Assembly: GCA_018292915.2 (NCBI GenBank)
Contig: JACVVK020000471.1
Coordinates: forward strand, 237,001-301,000
Source: Batillaria attramentaria
Lineage: Eukaryota > Mollusca > Gastropoda > Batillariidae
Length of the DNA stretch: 64,000 bases
Direction of reading: 5' to 3'
The notes under the pieces are model-generated. The model did not search any database. It saw only the letters and a list, made by a program, of their open reading frames with translations, and was not told the DNA's origin. Of this stretch, positions 63,954-64,000 are shown in pieces. The number at the start of each line of letters is the position of its first letter. Within the stretch, counting starts at the first letter, position 1. Made by a program: the position numbers and the translations under genes.

Positions 63954-64000
63954 ACGGATGTAATGATGGCTATCTCCTAAACCACCTCGATGGAGGCCTT
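63311..64000 (+). other. G4 intron after the TM exon
   Basis: Contains CCAACCATC-type tandem tetranucleotides (63370-63470), C-run at 63573-63582, and (GT)n at 63892-63951. A short palindrome GTTTCTCTATAGAGAAAC lies at about 63688-63706. No second TM exon like those of B and C is visible. Confidence 0.5.

Overview
This window looks like a metazoan nuclear locus, most probably from a mollusc and perhaps a marine gastropod. The evidence is intron-rich genes with canonical GT/AG sites, a very high load of (GT)n/(GA)n microsatellites, tRNA-derived SINEs, LINEs, a DIRS-type tyrosine-recombinase retrotransposon, and Helentron-like elements with tandem cores. No rRNA gene, CRISPR array or prokaryotic operon is present. 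The species assignment is inference.

The host content is a tandem array of divergently arranged transmembrane receptor genes. Six are wholly or partly visible beyond the first fragment: a terminal exon at 1-828 (+, gene A); gene M1 (-, 3851-11440) head-to-head with gene B (+, 12169-19672); gene M2 (-, 22557-38657) head-to-head with gene C (+, 39388-45249); and a more diverged pair, gene M3 (-, 50258-56643) and gene G4 (+, 60061 to beyond 63310). All exon models were built by hand from splice sites and phase. The complete models close in frame: M1 377 aa, B 596 aa, M2 376 aa, C 596 aa, M3 422 aa.

The plus-strand genes encode a signal peptide, an Ig-like domain split over two exons, a Thr/Ser-rich stalk, a transmembrane helix, a cytoplasmic linker and one large last exon. 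That exon combines an nSTAND3-like P-loop NTPase with a C-terminal domain resembling the RRM-like domain of LINE ORF1 proteins. Genes B and C carry a row of four tandem transmembrane exons that look like mutually exclusive alternatives. The minus-strand partners have a signal peptide, a cysteine-containing ectodomain exon (tentatively Ig-like), a stalk, a transmembrane helix and tails rich in tyrosine motifs, with no NTPase. The plausible reading is a family of paired innate-type receptors: one member carrying an NTPase output module, its divergent neighbour a phosphotyrosine tail. Function is inferred, not shown.

Positions 1-18820 and 18821-44397 are two copies of one segmental duplication, the second longer because of insertions. 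Comparing the copies dates and delimits mobile elements: unit 1 alone has a 5'-truncated LINE (about 6799-8704) and a Helentron-like element with a 304-bp tandem core (16195-17955). Unit 2 alone has a DIRS element (26469-31457), a 9-bp-TSD DNA transposon with TTCAGCGCC-repeat ends (31695-36884) that contains a nearly full-length but broken LINE (31801-36207), a 195-bp hAT-like MITE and a tRNA-SINE. 45320-50257 and 56644-60060 are intergenic and hold repeats, minisatellites and probable promoter sequence.
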